From NCBI RefSeq assembly GCF_007904085.1, contig NZ_CP042326.1, forward strand, positions 310,001-374,000: a stretch of 64,000 nt of DNA. The letters are read 5' to 3'. Both the position numbers and the translations under genes were made by a program. The notes under the pieces were generated by a model. It was given only the letters and a program-made list of their open reading frames with translations, was not told the origin of the DNA and did no database searches. Below are positions 36,208 through 45,315 of this stretch, in pieces. Positions within the stretch are counted from its first letter, which is position 1. Each line of letters begins with the position of its first letter. The DNA comes from Euhalothece natronophila Z-M001 (lineage in GTDB: Bacteria > Cyanobacteriota > Cyanobacteriia > Cyanobacteriales > Rubidibacteraceae).

Positions 36208-37338
36208 CTAATTAAGTCGTTTTTCCCAAAAGCTAGAAGCAATCTTCCCTTTTAATAAATAATCATTTCCCAATTGTTCCCAACTGGTTTCTTCTAAAAT
36301 TAAAGCCTCTGTCATTTGTTTGAACTCTAAATCTCCCACAGGAGAGGGTGCTGCTACACCCCCAATAATTTTTGGGGCAATAAAGGCAAAAATTTGCTGT
36401 ACAGCTCCTTCTTTAATGGCTTTAGCTCCTAAATTTCCCCCACATTCCCATAAAACTTTTGCTAATCCTCGCTCATAAAGATATTTCATTACAGTTTTTG
36501 GGGTTAAAGGGGATAACTGATAAACTTCTACCCCTTGCTTTTCTAATTGCTTTTTGACCGCTAAATTTTCCGTTTCTGTTAGGACTAACGTTGACGCTTC
36601 TTCCGTCTGAAAAATACGAGCCTGTGGTGATAAATTTAATCCCTGTGTCATAATAATTCTTAGGGGATTATGAGAGGTTAATTGATGGGTGGTTAAATAA
36701 GGATTATCTTGACGAATGGTATTGCCCCCTACAATTACCGCATCACATTGAGCACGTTCTTGATAGACTCGCTTTCGTGCTGGAATATCCGTTACCCAAG
36801 CACTATGTCCAATTGTGGTGGCAATTTTGCCGTCTAAGGTCATAGCATACTTGAAAATGCCGTAAGGACGCTGATAAAGCACTCGTTGAATAAATCCAGC
36901 ATTGAGTTCAAGACATGCCTTTTCCTCAACTCCCACAACAACCGAAATTCCTGCCTCTTCTAGCCGTTCTTTACCCCCAGAAGCCGTTTTATTTGGGTCA
37001 GCCATTCCCATAATCACTTTAGCAATTCCTGCTTGAATAACAGCTTCTGAACAAGGGGGAGTGCGTCCATAATGATTACAGGGTTCGAGATTAACATAAA
37101 GGGTCGCTCCTTGAGCCTTTTCCCCAGCTTCTCGTAAGGCAAAGACTTCCGCATGAGGCTCTCCGAAGCTAGGATGATAGCCTTCTCCTACAATTTTGCC
37201 ATTTTGGACAACTACCGCACCAACCAAAGGGTTAGGAGAGGTTTTGCCCATTCCTTGACAGGCAAGTTGAAGACACCGTTGCATCATGGCTTGATCAAAA
37301 GGAGTCCCAATTGTTGGAGATAACATTGACTGATCCAT
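36208..37338 (-). CDS. ribD: Bifunctional riboflavin deaminase/reductase
   Basis: Second and third steps of riboflavin synthesis: deamination of the pyrimidine and NADPH reduction of the ribose side chain. The 376-aa protein has an N-terminal CDA-type zinc deaminase domain (HAE at 62-64, Cys87 and Cys96 in PCNHYGRTPPC) and a C-terminal DHFR-like reductase (about 155-376; YAMTLDGKIAT, VGGNTIRQDNP). Its stop lies one base from the stop of the giant kinase gene, convergent. Some start choice remains: MDQSM at 37338 or a Met a few codons later. Confidence 0.94.
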   Translation of the reverse strand: MDQSMLSPTIGTPFDQAMMQRCLQLACQGMGKTSPNPLVGAVVVQNGKIVGEGYHPSFGEPHAEVFALREAGEKAQGATLYVNLEPCNHYGRTPPCSEAVIQAGIAKVIMGMADPNKTASGGKERLEEAGISVVVGVEEKACLELNAGFIQRVLYQRPYGIFKYAMTLDGKIATTIGHSAWVTDIPARKRVYQERAQCDAVIVGGNTIRQDNPYLTTHQLTSHNPLRIIMTQGLNLSPQARIFQTEEASTLVLTETENLAVKKQLEKQGVEVYQLSPLTPKTVMKYLYERGLAKVLWECGGNLGAKAIKEGAVQQIFAFIAPKIIGGVAAPSPVGDLEFKQMTEALILEETSWEQLGNDYLLKGKIASSFWEKRLN

Positions 37339-37542
37339 GGGGTAATTTTAATGTATAGCGTTTCTTAAGTCTGTAAAGGAGAAGGACAAAGGACAAAACC
37401 ATTAAGAATGTAACTCATGAGAGTTAAAAACTGTTGTATAAGTTTTTCTAATCAATAATCTCTCGAAAATCCTAGAAAACTTATCTAAAAATTGTTAAGG
37501 TAAAGTGGCTTCGCCAAAATTTCCTTTCCAAAATGGTTAATT
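37339..37542. other. ribD-HAD divergent spacer with short repeats
   Basis: Contains TATAGCGTTTCTT at 37354-37366, shared with 61664-61676, and AAGGACAAAGGACAAAA (37382-37398), a piece of the heptamer family. Otherwise A/T-rich, probably both promoters. Confidence 0.45.
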
Positions 37543-38304
37543 ATGAGTGTAGAAACAATCGCTAAAACCGCCTCTTTCGCAAAATCTTCTTGTCAGTCTA
37601 AAGTACTAACGGTATTTTGCGATTTTGATGGGCCCTTAGTGGATGTCTCTGATCGCTATTACAACACTTATCAACTGGCTTTGCATGAGACTTATCATTA
37701 TTATTCCCGATTTGATCCATTTTTGAAGATTAATCCTCTCAGTAAGAAGGAATTTTGGCAAATGAAACAAGAACGCGCCAATGATCAAGAAATTGCCCTG
37801 CGTTCTGGCTTAAAAGTGCAACAGATTCCCTATTTTGTTCAACAAGTACGCTCCATTGTTAATGATGTCTCTCTGTTGACGAAAGATAAATTTCATCGGG
37901 GAGTGAATTGGGCTTTAGCGTTATTACACTCTCAGGGGGTGCGTTTAGTGGTGGTAACCTTACGTTGTCAAGATCAGGTGAGTCAAATTTTAACCAATTA
38001 TGGCTTATTGCGGCTGTTTAGTGGCGTTTATGGGACAACTGATGCCATGGCTGCTTATAGTAATAATATCGAGTGTAAAACTGCCCTGTTGAAAAAGGCT
38101 TTAGCCGAACACCAAACTCATCGCACTTGTATGATTGGAGATACAGAAGCGGATATTTTAGCGGCAAAAGCTATGGGAATTAGCGCGATCGCGCTTACTT
38201 GTGGTATCCGCAGTTACAATTATCTCCAACAGTTTGAACCTGATCAAATTGAGAGTAATTTCCTTACTACAGCTTATCATTTGCTTGCTGATCCAACTCC
38301 TTAA
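37543..38304 (+). CDS. HAD-family phosphatase-like protein
   Basis: 253 aa. HAD motif I is FCDFDGPLVD (nucleophile Asp and acid Asp, about residues 27-36), motif II is around VVVTLRCQ (Thr), motif III a Lys in the CKTALLKKAL segment, and motif IV MIGDTEADILAAKAMG. The cap region contains aromatic residues (YNTYQLALHETYHYY). Likely dephosphorylates a small metabolite; the substrate is not evident. The gene stands upstream of the Uma2 pair on the same strand. Confidence 0.82.
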   Translation: MSVETIAKTASFAKSSCQSKVLTVFCDFDGPLVDVSDRYYNTYQLALHETYHYYSRFDPFLKINPLSKKEFWQMKQERANDQEIALRSGLKVQQIPYFVQQVRSIVNDVSLLTKDKFHRGVNWALALLHSQGVRLVVVTLRCQDQVSQILTNYGLLRLFSGVYGTTDAMAAYSNNIECKTALLKKALAEHQTHRTCMIGDTEADILAAKAMGISAIALTCGIRSYNYLQQFEPDQIESNFLTTAYHLLADPTP

Positions 38305-38359
38305 GGGTAGAAGTTATTCCTCACTGGTTCACGAAGAAATCTCCCACTGATTAACTGTT

Positions 38360-38938
38360 ATGACCACTACCACCCTAAATCTCAACCCGATTATTCAATT
38401 AACGAAGCAGCAATTCTATTCTTTATGTGCAGCCAATCCTGACACAAAGCTAGAACTTAATGCTAACGGAGAATTAATTGTTATGTCCCCCACAGGCGGA
38501 GAAACCAGTGCTTGGAATGCGGAACTGAATGCTGACTTAGTAATCTGGAATCGCCAAACAGGGTTGGGAAAAACGTTTGATTCCTCTGGAGGATTTTCTT
38601 TACCCAATGGCGCACAGCGTTCTCCTGATGCAGCTTGGATTCCTTGGGAAAAATGGGATGGACTCACGTTAGAAGAGAAAAAGGGATTTTTACCACTGTG
38701 TCCTGATTTTGTCATCGAATTACTCTCCCCTTCCGATTCTTGGAAACAAGGAACCGAGAAAATGGAAGAATATCTAGACAATGGCTGTCGCTTAGGTTGG
38801 CTACTAGAACCAAGAAACAAGCGAGTTGCCATCTATCGTCCCCAACAAGCCGTAGAAATTTTAGAAAATCCCAATTTCCTCTCTGGAGAAGAGGTCTTGA
38901 AAGGATTTACCTTAAATGTTGGCAAAATTTGGCAGTAA
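38360..38938 (+). CDS. Uma2-family (DUF820) putative endonuclease, copy 1
   Basis: 192 aa. Uma2 proteins have a PD-(D/E)xK nuclease-like fold and are expanded in cyanobacteria; their biological role is unsettled. Visible features: MSPTGGETS, SPDAAWIPWEKW (active-site Asp), FVIELLSPSD (active-site Glu) and WLLEPRNKRVAIYRP. A copy differing at 12 of 192 residues starts exactly 600 bases downstream, so the two arose by recent tandem duplication. Confidence 0.88.
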   Translation: MTTTTLNLNPIIQLTKQQFYSLCAANPDTKLELNANGELIVMSPTGGETSAWNAELNADLVIWNRQTGLGKTFDSSGGFSLPNGAQRSPDAAWIPWEKWDGLTLEEKKGFLPLCPDFVIELLSPSDSWKQGTEKMEEYLDNGCRLGWLLEPRNKRVAIYRPQQAVEILENPNFLSGEEVLKGFTLNVGKIWQ

Positions 38939-38959
38939 AAGTCCTGTAAATTAACTGTT

Positions 38960-39538
38960 ATGACAACTACCACCCTGAATCTCAACCCCATCATTCAATT
39001 AACGAAACAGCAATTCTATTCTTTATGTGTAGCCAACCCTGACACGAAGCTAGAACTCAATGCTAACGGAGAATTAATTGTTATGTCCCCCACAGGCGGA
39101 GAAACCAGTGCTTGGAATTCTAAACTGATTGCAGCTTTAGTGAATTGGAATGAAGAAACTGGGTTAGGACAAACGTTTGATTCATCTGGGGGATTTTCTC
39201 TACCCAATGGCGCACAACGTTCTCCTGATGCAGCTTGGATTCCTTGGGAAAAATGGGATGGACTCACTTTAGAGGAAAAACAGGGATTTTTACCCCTATG
39301 TCCTGATTTTGTCATCGAATTACTCTCTCCTTCCGATTCTTGGAAACAAGGAACTGAGAAAATGGAAGAATATCTAGACAATGGCTGTCGTTTAGGTTGG
39401 CTATTGGAACCAAGAAACAAGCGAGTTGCAATTTACCGTCCTCAACAAGCCGTAGAAATTTTAGAAAATCCTAATTACCTGTCTGGAGAAGATGTCTTAA
39501 AAGGATTTACGTTAAATGTTGGCAAAATTTGGCAGTAA
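38960..39538 (+). CDS. Uma2-family (DUF820) putative endonuclease, copy 2
   Basis: 192 aa, near-identical to copy 1. Of the 12 amino-acid differences, eight fall within residues 54-71 (A54S, E55K, N57I, D59A, I62N, R65E, Q66E, K71Q), the helix after MSPTGGETS; the others are A24V, one K-to-Q at about 107, F-to-Y and E-to-D near the C-terminus. The duplicated unit includes the short upstream leader ending TTAACTGTT. Active-site Asp and Glu are kept. Confidence 0.88.
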   Translation: MTTTTLNLNPIIQLTKQQFYSLCVANPDTKLELNANGELIVMSPTGGETSAWNSKLIAALVNWNEETGLGQTFDSSGGFSLPNGAQRSPDAAWIPWEKWDGLTLEEKQGFLPLCPDFVIELLSPSDSWKQGTEKMEEYLDNGCRLGWLLEPRNKRVAIYRPQQAVEILENPNYLSGEDVLKGFTLNVGKIWQ

Positions 39539-39626
39539 AAGTTTTTCCACTGAATTCACCTTAAATGCTTAAATTTGTCAATTTTTGGGTAAGATAGAGT
39601 TATAGACCTGATTCAGATGGATTCCT

Positions 39627-39875
39627 ATGCTACAAGATTCTCAAGCAATTCGTTATTATCAACACCTAACGGATGCCATGGTAGATTATTGGCATCGGGG
39701 CTATGGCTTTAATGAGCTTCGCCTTTATCTGAATGGTTACTTGGCTGGGTTACGTTCAGCAGGTGTTCTTGAACCCTATCAAGTTAATAGGTTAGAAGAA
39801 GAGTCAGAACGGTTTTTGCGCGATCGATCTAATTTTGAAGAGGTGGAAACCCAAACGGAAGTAGATTTTTATTAA
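39627..39875 (+). CDS. Small conserved cyanobacterial protein
   Basis: 82 aa, helical and acidic at the C-terminus. It opens MLQDSQAIRYYQHLTDAMV and continues with HRGYGFNELRLYLNGYLAGLRSAGVLEPYQVNRLEEE. I recall a cyanobacteria-only family of this type (DUF6761-like) without known function. It is convergent with ureG, with 12 bases between stops. Confidence 0.65.
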   Translation: MLQDSQAIRYYQHLTDAMVDYWHRGYGFNELRLYLNGYLAGLRSAGVLEPYQVNRLEEESERFLRDRSNFEEVETQTEVDFY

Positions 39876-39887
39876 AGTGGTTTGTCT

Positions 39888-40490
39888 TTAAATCAAATGT
39901 GATCGAATAAACTCCTGAACTTGAGTTAATCCTTCTTGAGTTTTTAAGTTCGTAAAGACAAAGGGTCGTTCTGGACGCATCATTTTGGCATCTCGTTCCA
40001 TCACCGTGAGATCAGCCCCCACATAAGGAGCGAGGTCAATTTTATTAATGACAAGTAAGTCAGATTTGGTAATTCCTGGCCCTCCTTTGCGTGGAATTTT
40101 ATCCCCTGCTGCTACATCAATCACGTAAATGGTAATATCCACTAATTCGGGGCTAAAGGTTGCTGCGAGGTTATCGCCCCCACTTTCCACAAAAAGCAAC
40201 TCTAAGGGCTGAAATTTGCTTTCTAACTGTTCAATCGCGGAAAGGTTAAGGCTGGCATCCTCTCGAATTGCTGTGTGCGGACAGCCCCCTGTTTCCACTC
40301 CAAAAACGCGATCGCGCTCTAGCGCCTGAGAACGCACTAAAAATTCTGCATCCTCTTGAGTATAAATATCATTTGTCACCACGGCAATATTACAGGACTC
40401 TCGCATGGTGTGACAGAGTAAATTAAGTAAGGCAGTTTTTCCTGATCCCACTGGCCCAGCAATTCCTACTCGTAGCGTTGGATTCATCAT
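39888..40490 (-). CDS. ureG: Urease accessory GTPase UreG
   Basis: GTPase that helps load nickel into urease together with UreF, UreD/H and UreE. The 200-aa protein has the P-loop [12 protein letters not shown] near residue 11, the metal-binding Cys-Pro-His in [13 protein letters not shown] and [12 protein letters not shown] for guanine recognition. It abuts ureF (its start follows the ureF stop directly), so translation is probably coupled. The urease structural genes are not in the window. Confidence 0.95.
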   Translation of the reverse strand: MMNPTLRVGIAGPVGSGKTALLNLLCHTMRESCNIAVVTNDIYTQEDAEFLVRSQALERDRVFGVETGGCPHTAIREDASLNLSAIEQLESKFQPLELLFVESGGDNLAATFSPELVDITIYVIDVAAGDKIPRKGGPGITKSDLLVINKIDLAPYVGADLTVMERDAKMMRPERPFVFTNLKTQEGLTQVQEFIRSHLI

Positions 40491-41162
40491 TTAACTCCGA
40501 AATAAACGGCTATACTGAATTTCATGTTGCATACTGGCAAGCCCTAGCCCCCAACTACAACTGTATAAGTCCTCATCGGGTAATACTAAAATCTCAGCAG
40601 TCGTGATTTCCATTAAGGGGTGCAACTCCTGTAATAACTGCTGCCCTGCTGTTTGTCCTAATGGAATTAATTTTACCCCAGCATTAACCATATTGGTTGT
40701 CCAACTGTGAAGATGACCGAGAATTGCTAAATTTTCTTCAATTTGCCAATGGGCGGAGGCAATTCCTAGCGCGATCGCGTAATTATAAGACTTTCCTAGA
40801 GCTTGAAGACGAGGTTCTAAAGTCGAGGAATTTTTGTCTAATGCTAATAATAAGCGAATCAGGCTATTTCCCATTTGCCAACTTTGTTCCCGTAATTCTG
40901 AAGTTTCTTTAACCGCACTACTCCACTGATTCCAATACTGTATGGTGTCTATTTCCCCATTTAACCAGCCATGATAAGCCCGTAACATCAACGCTGTTTC
41001 TAAACGAATTGCGCCATGAGATAGTTCTTGGGATAACCAGTGTGATAAATCGCTTTGATTGCGAATCCATTGTTGTTCAATTGCCGTTTCTAAGCCTTCA
41101 GAGTAACTATAAGCGCCTAAAGGTAAAGCTGAGTTAGATAATTGTAATAATTTTAAAATCAC
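40491..41162 (-). CDS. ureF: Urease accessory protein UreF
   Basis: Helical protein that bridges UreG to the urease apoprotein and controls its GTPase. The 223-aa sequence has the family's N-terminal LLQLSNSALPLGAYSYSEGLE and the later LGIASAHW. First gene of a ureF-ureG unit. Confidence 0.92.
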   Translation of the reverse strand: MILKLLQLSNSALPLGAYSYSEGLETAIEQQWIRNQSDLSHWLSQELSHGAIRLETALMLRAYHGWLNGEIDTIQYWNQWSSAVKETSELREQSWQMGNSLIRLLLALDKNSSTLEPRLQALGKSYNYAIALGIASAHWQIEENLAILGHLHSWTTNMVNAGVKLIPLGQTAGQQLLQELHPLMEITTAEILVLPDEDLYSCSWGLGLASMQHEIQYSRLFRS

Positions 41163-41213
41163 GATTAGTTCTTAGAGTAAAATGAAAGTAAATCGGATGT
41201 TGGGGACGCAATC

Positions 41214-41708
41214 ATGACTTACAAAAAGATTTTAGTGGCTCTCGATCAATCTTCACAAGGAGATATTGTTTTTCAGCAAGCGATTACCCTGGCTAAAGCC
41301 TATCAAGCACAACTTTTTTTATTTCATGCACTGATCTTTAATGGTCGCAATCTTGAGGCTTACAGTGGCATCTATGGGCAGAATGTTTTGAGTCTTTCTT
41401 CTTCTGTACAAGAACAACTAGAAGCCGAAACTGAAGAAATAGAAACTTGGTTATCAGGCTATGCGGAACAAGCCCAAGCAGAAGGATTAGCTGTGGAGTA
41501 TGATTGGAAGGTTGGGGAACCAAGTAGTTGGATCCGAGAAATGGCAAAAACTTGGGATGCGGATTTAGTAATCCTTGGTCGCCGTGGAAGAAGAGGATTA
41601 GCAGAGGTATTTTTAGGAAGTGTTAGCAATCATGTAGTTCATTATGCCCCTTGTTCGGTATTGGTGGTGCAGGGGAAAGATTTTGACTCTGATCAAGAGC
41701 AAGAATGA
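41214..41708 (+). CDS. Universal stress protein (UspA family)
   Basis: 164 aa, single Usp domain. Start YKKILVALDQSS and the ATP-binding loop GRRGRRGLAEVFLGSVSNHVV (G-2x-G-9x-G-S type) suggest an ATP-binding UspA member. It is divergent from ureF across 51 bases. After it, 41709-41859 is a non-coding spacer with a small GTAACG / CGTTAC inverted repeat near 41721-41742. Confidence 0.88.
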   Translation: MTYKKILVALDQSSQGDIVFQQAITLAKAYQAQLFLFHALIFNGRNLEAYSGIYGQNVLSLSSSVQEQLEAETEEIETWLSGYAEQAQAEGLAVEYDWKVGEPSSWIREMAKTWDADLVILGRRGRRGLAEVFLGSVSNHVVHYAPCSVLVVQGKDFDSDQEQE

Positions 41709-41859
41709 GGTTTCAATTGGGTAACGACCAAAAACCGTTACACTGAGCTTTGGGCTTCTTTACTAATCCGCTTGCTGAGATTGAGGACTTCTGGCTCACT
41801 TACGTTAAAATTAAAGGGAAACCTTATTGTTGTTTAAGTCAAGTTAGATAAGTTTATTT

Positions 41860-42414
41860 ATGAGTGCCTCTACCACTAAAGCTAATACTTTATCACTCCA
41901 TTATCTCGGCGATCGCACCCTAAGAAAACCCTGTAAACGCATTAGCAAAGTTGATCAATCTATTAGAGACTTAGCCAAGCAGATGGTTCAAACCATGTAT
42001 GCAGAGCAGGGGATTGGTTTGGCAGCTCCACAGGTGGGAGTTAATAAGCAAATGTTAGTGGTGGATTGCGATCACGATAATAGTGCAACTCCGCCGCTAG
42101 TTTTAATTAATCCCCAAATTGAAACCTATAGCCCAGAGTTAGTAACTGGGGAAGAAGGCTGTCTCAGTATTCCCGGTGTCTTTTTAGATGTAGTGCGCCC
42201 GAAAGCAATTACTGTCAAGTATAAAGATGAGCAGGGTCGCCCCAAAAAAATTAAGGCAAGTGATCTCCTAGCACGAGTGATTCAACATGAATCGGATCAC
42301 CTAAATGGGATTTTATTTGTTGATCGCGTCCCCAATGATTTAATTTTAACAGAAGCTCTTAATAAAAATGGCTTTTCTGCAAACGCTGTCCAAACTCTAA
42401 AGGCTGAAGGATAA
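41860..42414 (+). CDS. def: Peptide deformylase
   Basis: Removes the formyl group from nascent protein N-termini; iron or zinc enzyme. The 184-aa protein shows all three motifs: GIGLAAPQVG (51-60), EEGCLSIPG with metal ligand Cys101, and QHESDHLNG with His143, Glu144 and His147. A small membrane protein gene follows 11 bases later and is likely co-transcribed. Confidence 0.96.
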   Translation: MSASTTKANTLSLHYLGDRTLRKPCKRISKVDQSIRDLAKQMVQTMYAEQGIGLAAPQVGVNKQMLVVDCDHDNSATPPLVLINPQIETYSPELVTGEEGCLSIPGVFLDVVRPKAITVKYKDEQGRPKKIKASDLLARVIQHESDHLNGILFVDRVPNDLILTEALNKNGFSANAVQTLKAEG

Positions 42415-42425
42415 AGGAGTTAATC

Positions 42426-42629
42426 GTGTTTTTAACCCCAAAAAGTGGTTTATTATTACTAATTTCTTGCGTTGCCGCGATCGCTGCTGTTGGCTCAGTT
42501 TTTGAACTTTCTTATGGCGATCCTCGCTATGGCGTTATGGTGACTTCCGCTATTTTGAGTGCTAGCATTCCTTTAACAGGATTAGCCCTTTGGCTAGCCA
42601 TTCAAGATGCAAGAGCAAACTTGAAATAG
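42426..42629 (+). CDS. Small two-span membrane protein
   Basis: 67 aa with two hydrophobic segments (about 8-27 and 37-58) separated by a short polar loop (ELSYGDPRYG). The start is GTG at 42426, with AAAGGAG at 42413-42419 overlapping the end of def as ribosome-binding site. No family recognised; short proteins of this kind are common in cyanobacteria. Confidence 0.65.
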   Translation: MFLTPKSGLLLLISCVAAIAAVGSVFELSYGDPRYGVMVTSAILSASIPLTGLALWLAIQDARANLK

Positions 42630-42685
42630 TTTACCTGAAAGCAGTGGCTATTTAATATTGGTCGCTGCTACTTTAATCCTCGGTT

Positions 42686-43879
42686 ATGCTTGATATTACA
42701 AAATTAACGGGGCAATTACCAGCGATTAGTAAGCATCTACAGCAGGAAGCCCAAGCCAGTAATCAACGCTTAGAAGTTGCCCAAAAACGGCTAGCAGAAA
42801 GTGTCCTTGCCCAAGAAACCCTAGAAACGCAACAGGAAGAATGGCGCGATCGCGCACTGTTTAAGGCAGCGATTCCCTTAGAACCTCTCGACACTTGCCA
42901 AGATATTCCCACTCCTCCCTACGCCCATAGCGTTTTTGCTACCGATGGCTCACAAATTTCTCCCTCCCACCACGAAATCGCCTATTGTTATCTGATTAAT
43001 ATTGGGCGAGTGATGTTGCATTATGGGCAAAGTTTATTCCCTGTTCTCGATAGCATTCCAGAAGTTTTTTATACCCAAGAAGATTTATATGAATCTCGCC
43101 AATGGGGGATTCCCACCGATGAGTGGCTAGGGTATCGGCGTACGGTTTCAGAAATTGAAGCCCTTGCAGAAATGGCTTATCGTTGGGTGAAGCCACCAGG
43201 GGCACACGATGAACCCAATTTAGCCCTAGTGGATGGCTCTTTAATTTATTGGTTTCTAGAGAATTTACCCACCCCCGCCCGAAATCAACTTTTGCCCCGA
43301 ATTTTTCGCGCTTGGGAACAATTACAAGCCGCGCAAGTGCCATTAATGGGCTATCTTAGTGCTAATCGCCACACCGAAGCCGTACGGTTTTTGCGCTATG
43401 CCAGTTGCCCTTATAATGTTCCTGATTGTCAAACCTTTTGCGCTAATGAAGAGAATCAACTTCCTTGCCAAAGTTGTGAACCTTTGCGAGATACCACCCT
43501 CTGGCAAACCTTATTATCTCCCGGACAGCGATCAGCAATTTGGCGTAGTCAAAGCCCGATTTTAGAATTATATCCTGAAGAGTTTGCTATTCACTTCTGT
43601 TATGTTCATGTGGGAACAGAAATTGCGCGAGTGGAGTTTCCCGCATGGATAGCGCAAGATATTGAGTTATTAGAACAGTCTTTAGGGCTTCTTTTAGGAC
43701 AAGTGTATAAGGGATATGGTTATCCTGTCGCGATCGCGGAATCCCATAATCAAGCTGTCGTGAGAAGCAGCGATCGCGCTCGTTTTTTTGCCCTTTTAGA
43801 AAGAGAAATGATTAAAGCAGGATTACCCAATGTGGGGGTTTCTTATAAAGAGAGTAATAAACGGGATAGTATTGCCTAA
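42686..43879 (+). CDS. NurA-domain nuclease-like protein
   Basis: 397 aa. The segments VFATDGSQISPSHHEIAYCYLINIG and LALVDGSLIYWFLE look like the two metal-binding Asp strands of NurA, a 5'-3' nuclease that works with the HerA translocase in archaeal double-strand-break repair. A Cys cluster (CPYNVPDCQTFC...CQSC, about 237-267) may bind zinc. Cyanobacteria carry NurA-domain proteins often without an adjacent herA, and none is seen here. The stop overlaps convergent mazG by four bases. Confidence 0.75.
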   Translation: MLDITKLTGQLPAISKHLQQEAQASNQRLEVAQKRLAESVLAQETLETQQEEWRDRALFKAAIPLEPLDTCQDIPTPPYAHSVFATDGSQISPSHHEIAYCYLINIGRVMLHYGQSLFPVLDSIPEVFYTQEDLYESRQWGIPTDEWLGYRRTVSEIEALAEMAYRWVKPPGAHDEPNLALVDGSLIYWFLENLPTPARNQLLPRIFRAWEQLQAAQVPLMGYLSANRHTEAVRFLRYASCPYNVPDCQTFCANEENQLPCQSCEPLRDTTLWQTLLSPGQRSAIWRSQSPILELYPEEFAIHFCYVHVGTEIARVEFPAWIAQDIELLEQSLGLLLGQVYKGYGYPVAIAESHNQAVVRSSDRARFFALLEREMIKAGLPNVGVSYKESNKRDSIA

Positions 43880-44700
43880 AGAAGCTGCTGTTTTGCCTTT
43901 TGCCATAACGCCTCTAACTCCTCCAACGAATACTCACTGAGAGGACGTTCTGCTAAACTCTCCATAACAGTTAAGCGTTCCACAAATCGTTGGTTTGTTC
44001 CCTGTAAGGCTTGTGAAGGATCAAAACCATACCAACGGGCAATATTAACCAACGTAAATAAAACATCTCCTAACTCTGATTCTTGATCTTTACTATCTTT
44101 ACTTGCTAATGCTTCCTTAAACTCGGCTAATTCTTCTTCAAACTTATCCCAAACACCTTGGGAGTTCGTCCATTCAAACCCTAAATTTGCTGCTTTTGTA
44201 GAGATTTTCATACTAGCAAATAACGGTGGTAAGGTTTCTGCATACTTTTGAAACTTTTGGCTCAGTTTTTTCTCTTGTTCAGGATGATACCCTTTTTCTT
44301 GCGCTTTAATCGCTTCCCAATTTTTTCGTACTTCTGCTTCGTCTTTGACATCTAAATTACTAAAAACATGAGGATGACGACGAATTAGTTTATCAGTGAT
44401 TCCTTGGGCGACCTCTTCTAAAGTAAAATCACCCGATTCAGAGGCAATTTGCGATTGCAACACCACTTGTAATAATAAATCCCCTAATTCTTCGACAATG
44501 GCTTCCTGATTTTGACTGCGAATAGCAGCCGTAACTTCATAGGCTTCTTCAATAATATAGGGAATTAAAGTTTCTTGGGTTTGCGCTAAATCCCAAGGAC
44601 ATCCTTCCTGCGGCGATCGTAGCTTGGCAACGACATCAATTAAATCATTTAAGGCATTTAAAATTGCTTGTTGGGTCAGGTTTTCAGGTTGATTCATCAT
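43876..44700 (-). CDS. mazG: Nucleoside triphosphate pyrophosphohydrolase MazG
   Basis: Hydrolyses (d)NTPs to monophosphates, a house-cleaning enzyme. The 274-aa protein has two MazG domains: the first with CPWDLAQTQETLIPYIIEEAYEV and EELGDLLLQVVLQ, the second with EEELAEFKEAL and ESELGDVLFTLVN. Originally it lay five bases downstream of the uma2 gene that is now cut by the ISAzo13-like element; its 5' transcription context has therefore changed. Confidence 0.95.
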   Translation of the reverse strand: MMNQPENLTQQAILNALNDLIDVVAKLRSPQEGCPWDLAQTQETLIPYIIEEAYEVTAAIRSQNQEAIVEELGDLLLQVVLQSQIASESGDFTLEEVAQGITDKLIRRHPHVFSNLDVKDEAEVRKNWEAIKAQEKGYHPEQEKKLSQKFQKYAETLPPLFASMKISTKAANLGFEWTNSQGVWDKFEEELAEFKEALASKDSKDQESELGDVLFTLVNIARWYGFDPSQALQGTNQRFVERLTVMESLAERPLSEYSLEELEALWQKAKQQLL

Positions 44701-44705
44701 ATTTT

Positions 44706-44778
44706 CTATTCTTGAGTAAGAGTAGCCTTAATCCAATTTCTAATCCCTTGACGCATCTTTAGTCTTCCTTGTTCGCGA
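44706..44778 (-). pseudogene. 3' remnant of the uma2 gene split by the ISAzo13-like element
   Basis: On the minus strand the sequence just right of the element reads (T)YREQGRLKMRQGIRNWIK...TLTQE-stop, the kind of basic helix that ends Uma2 proteins. Joined to 46072-46640 with one TTA target copy, the frame continues without gap and gives 213 aa ending five bases before mazG. Confidence 0.8.
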
Positions 44779-44842
44779 TAAGGGACTTGCGAAAAAATGA
44801 ATTACCCAAGAAACTAGAAGAGATGATATTGGTAAAAAGAGG

Positions 44843-45304
44843 ATGCAAGAGTTAAACGAACAGTTCAAAAGAACTCTTAAAGATGCAGCGAGAAAATTAA
44901 CAGGAGAGAAAAAACGAGTGTTTGTCGCTCAGGTGTGCCTTGACTACTTTCAAGGTTCAGCCCGTCGGACAGAAAGGCAAATGGGTTGGGGGAGAGTGTG
45001 TGTTCAAAGAGGTCTTGACCATCTGGAAAGGGGAATCTCCTATCAGGACAAGTATCAGGAGCGGGGTCGGAAAAAAAGCGAAGAAAACTTGCCCAATTTA
45101 GGAAAGGAGATTCGCGACCTAGTAGAGGAACAATCTCAAGCCGACCCAAAATTCCAAACCACATTTCAGTATAGCCGCATGAGTGCTCAAGCGGTGAGAA
45201 ATGCTCTGATTAGGGAAAAAGGATACAGCGATGAACAATTACCAACCCGACAAACAATTGGAGCAATGTTAAATCGCCTCGGCTACCGTTTAAAAAAACC
45301 TTAA
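44843..45304 (+). CDS. ISAzo13-like transposase, N-terminal frame
   Basis: 153 aa, N-terminal DNA-binding part of the transposase (ERQMGWGRVCVQRGLDHLERG, PTRQTIGAMLNRLGYRLKK). The frame ends CGT-TTA-AAA-AAA-CCT-TAA. A -1 slip on A-AAA-AAA (45292-45298) continues into the next frame as ...RLKK-TLKTKPLKKIPETD, giving a 400-aa product. The slip site has the X-XXY-YYZ form used by other IS elements; a lost A from an A8 run is the alternative. Confidence 0.82.
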   Translation: MQELNEQFKRTLKDAARKLTGEKKRVFVAQVCLDYFQGSARRTERQMGWGRVCVQRGLDHLERGISYQDKYQERGRKKSEENLPNLGKEIRDLVEEQSQADPKFQTTFQYSRMSAQAVRNALIREKGYSDEQLPTRQTIGAMLNRLGYRLKKP

Positions 45305-45315
45305 AAACCAAGCCA

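Noticed and set aside
38416-39420. Two open frames on the minus strand opposite the Uma2 pair
   Set aside because: They are similar to each other only because the Uma2 genes are duplicated; codon-shadow frames.
41721-41742. GTAACG / CGTTAC inverted repeat after the usp gene as a terminator
   Set aside because: The stem is only six base pairs and no T-run follows.
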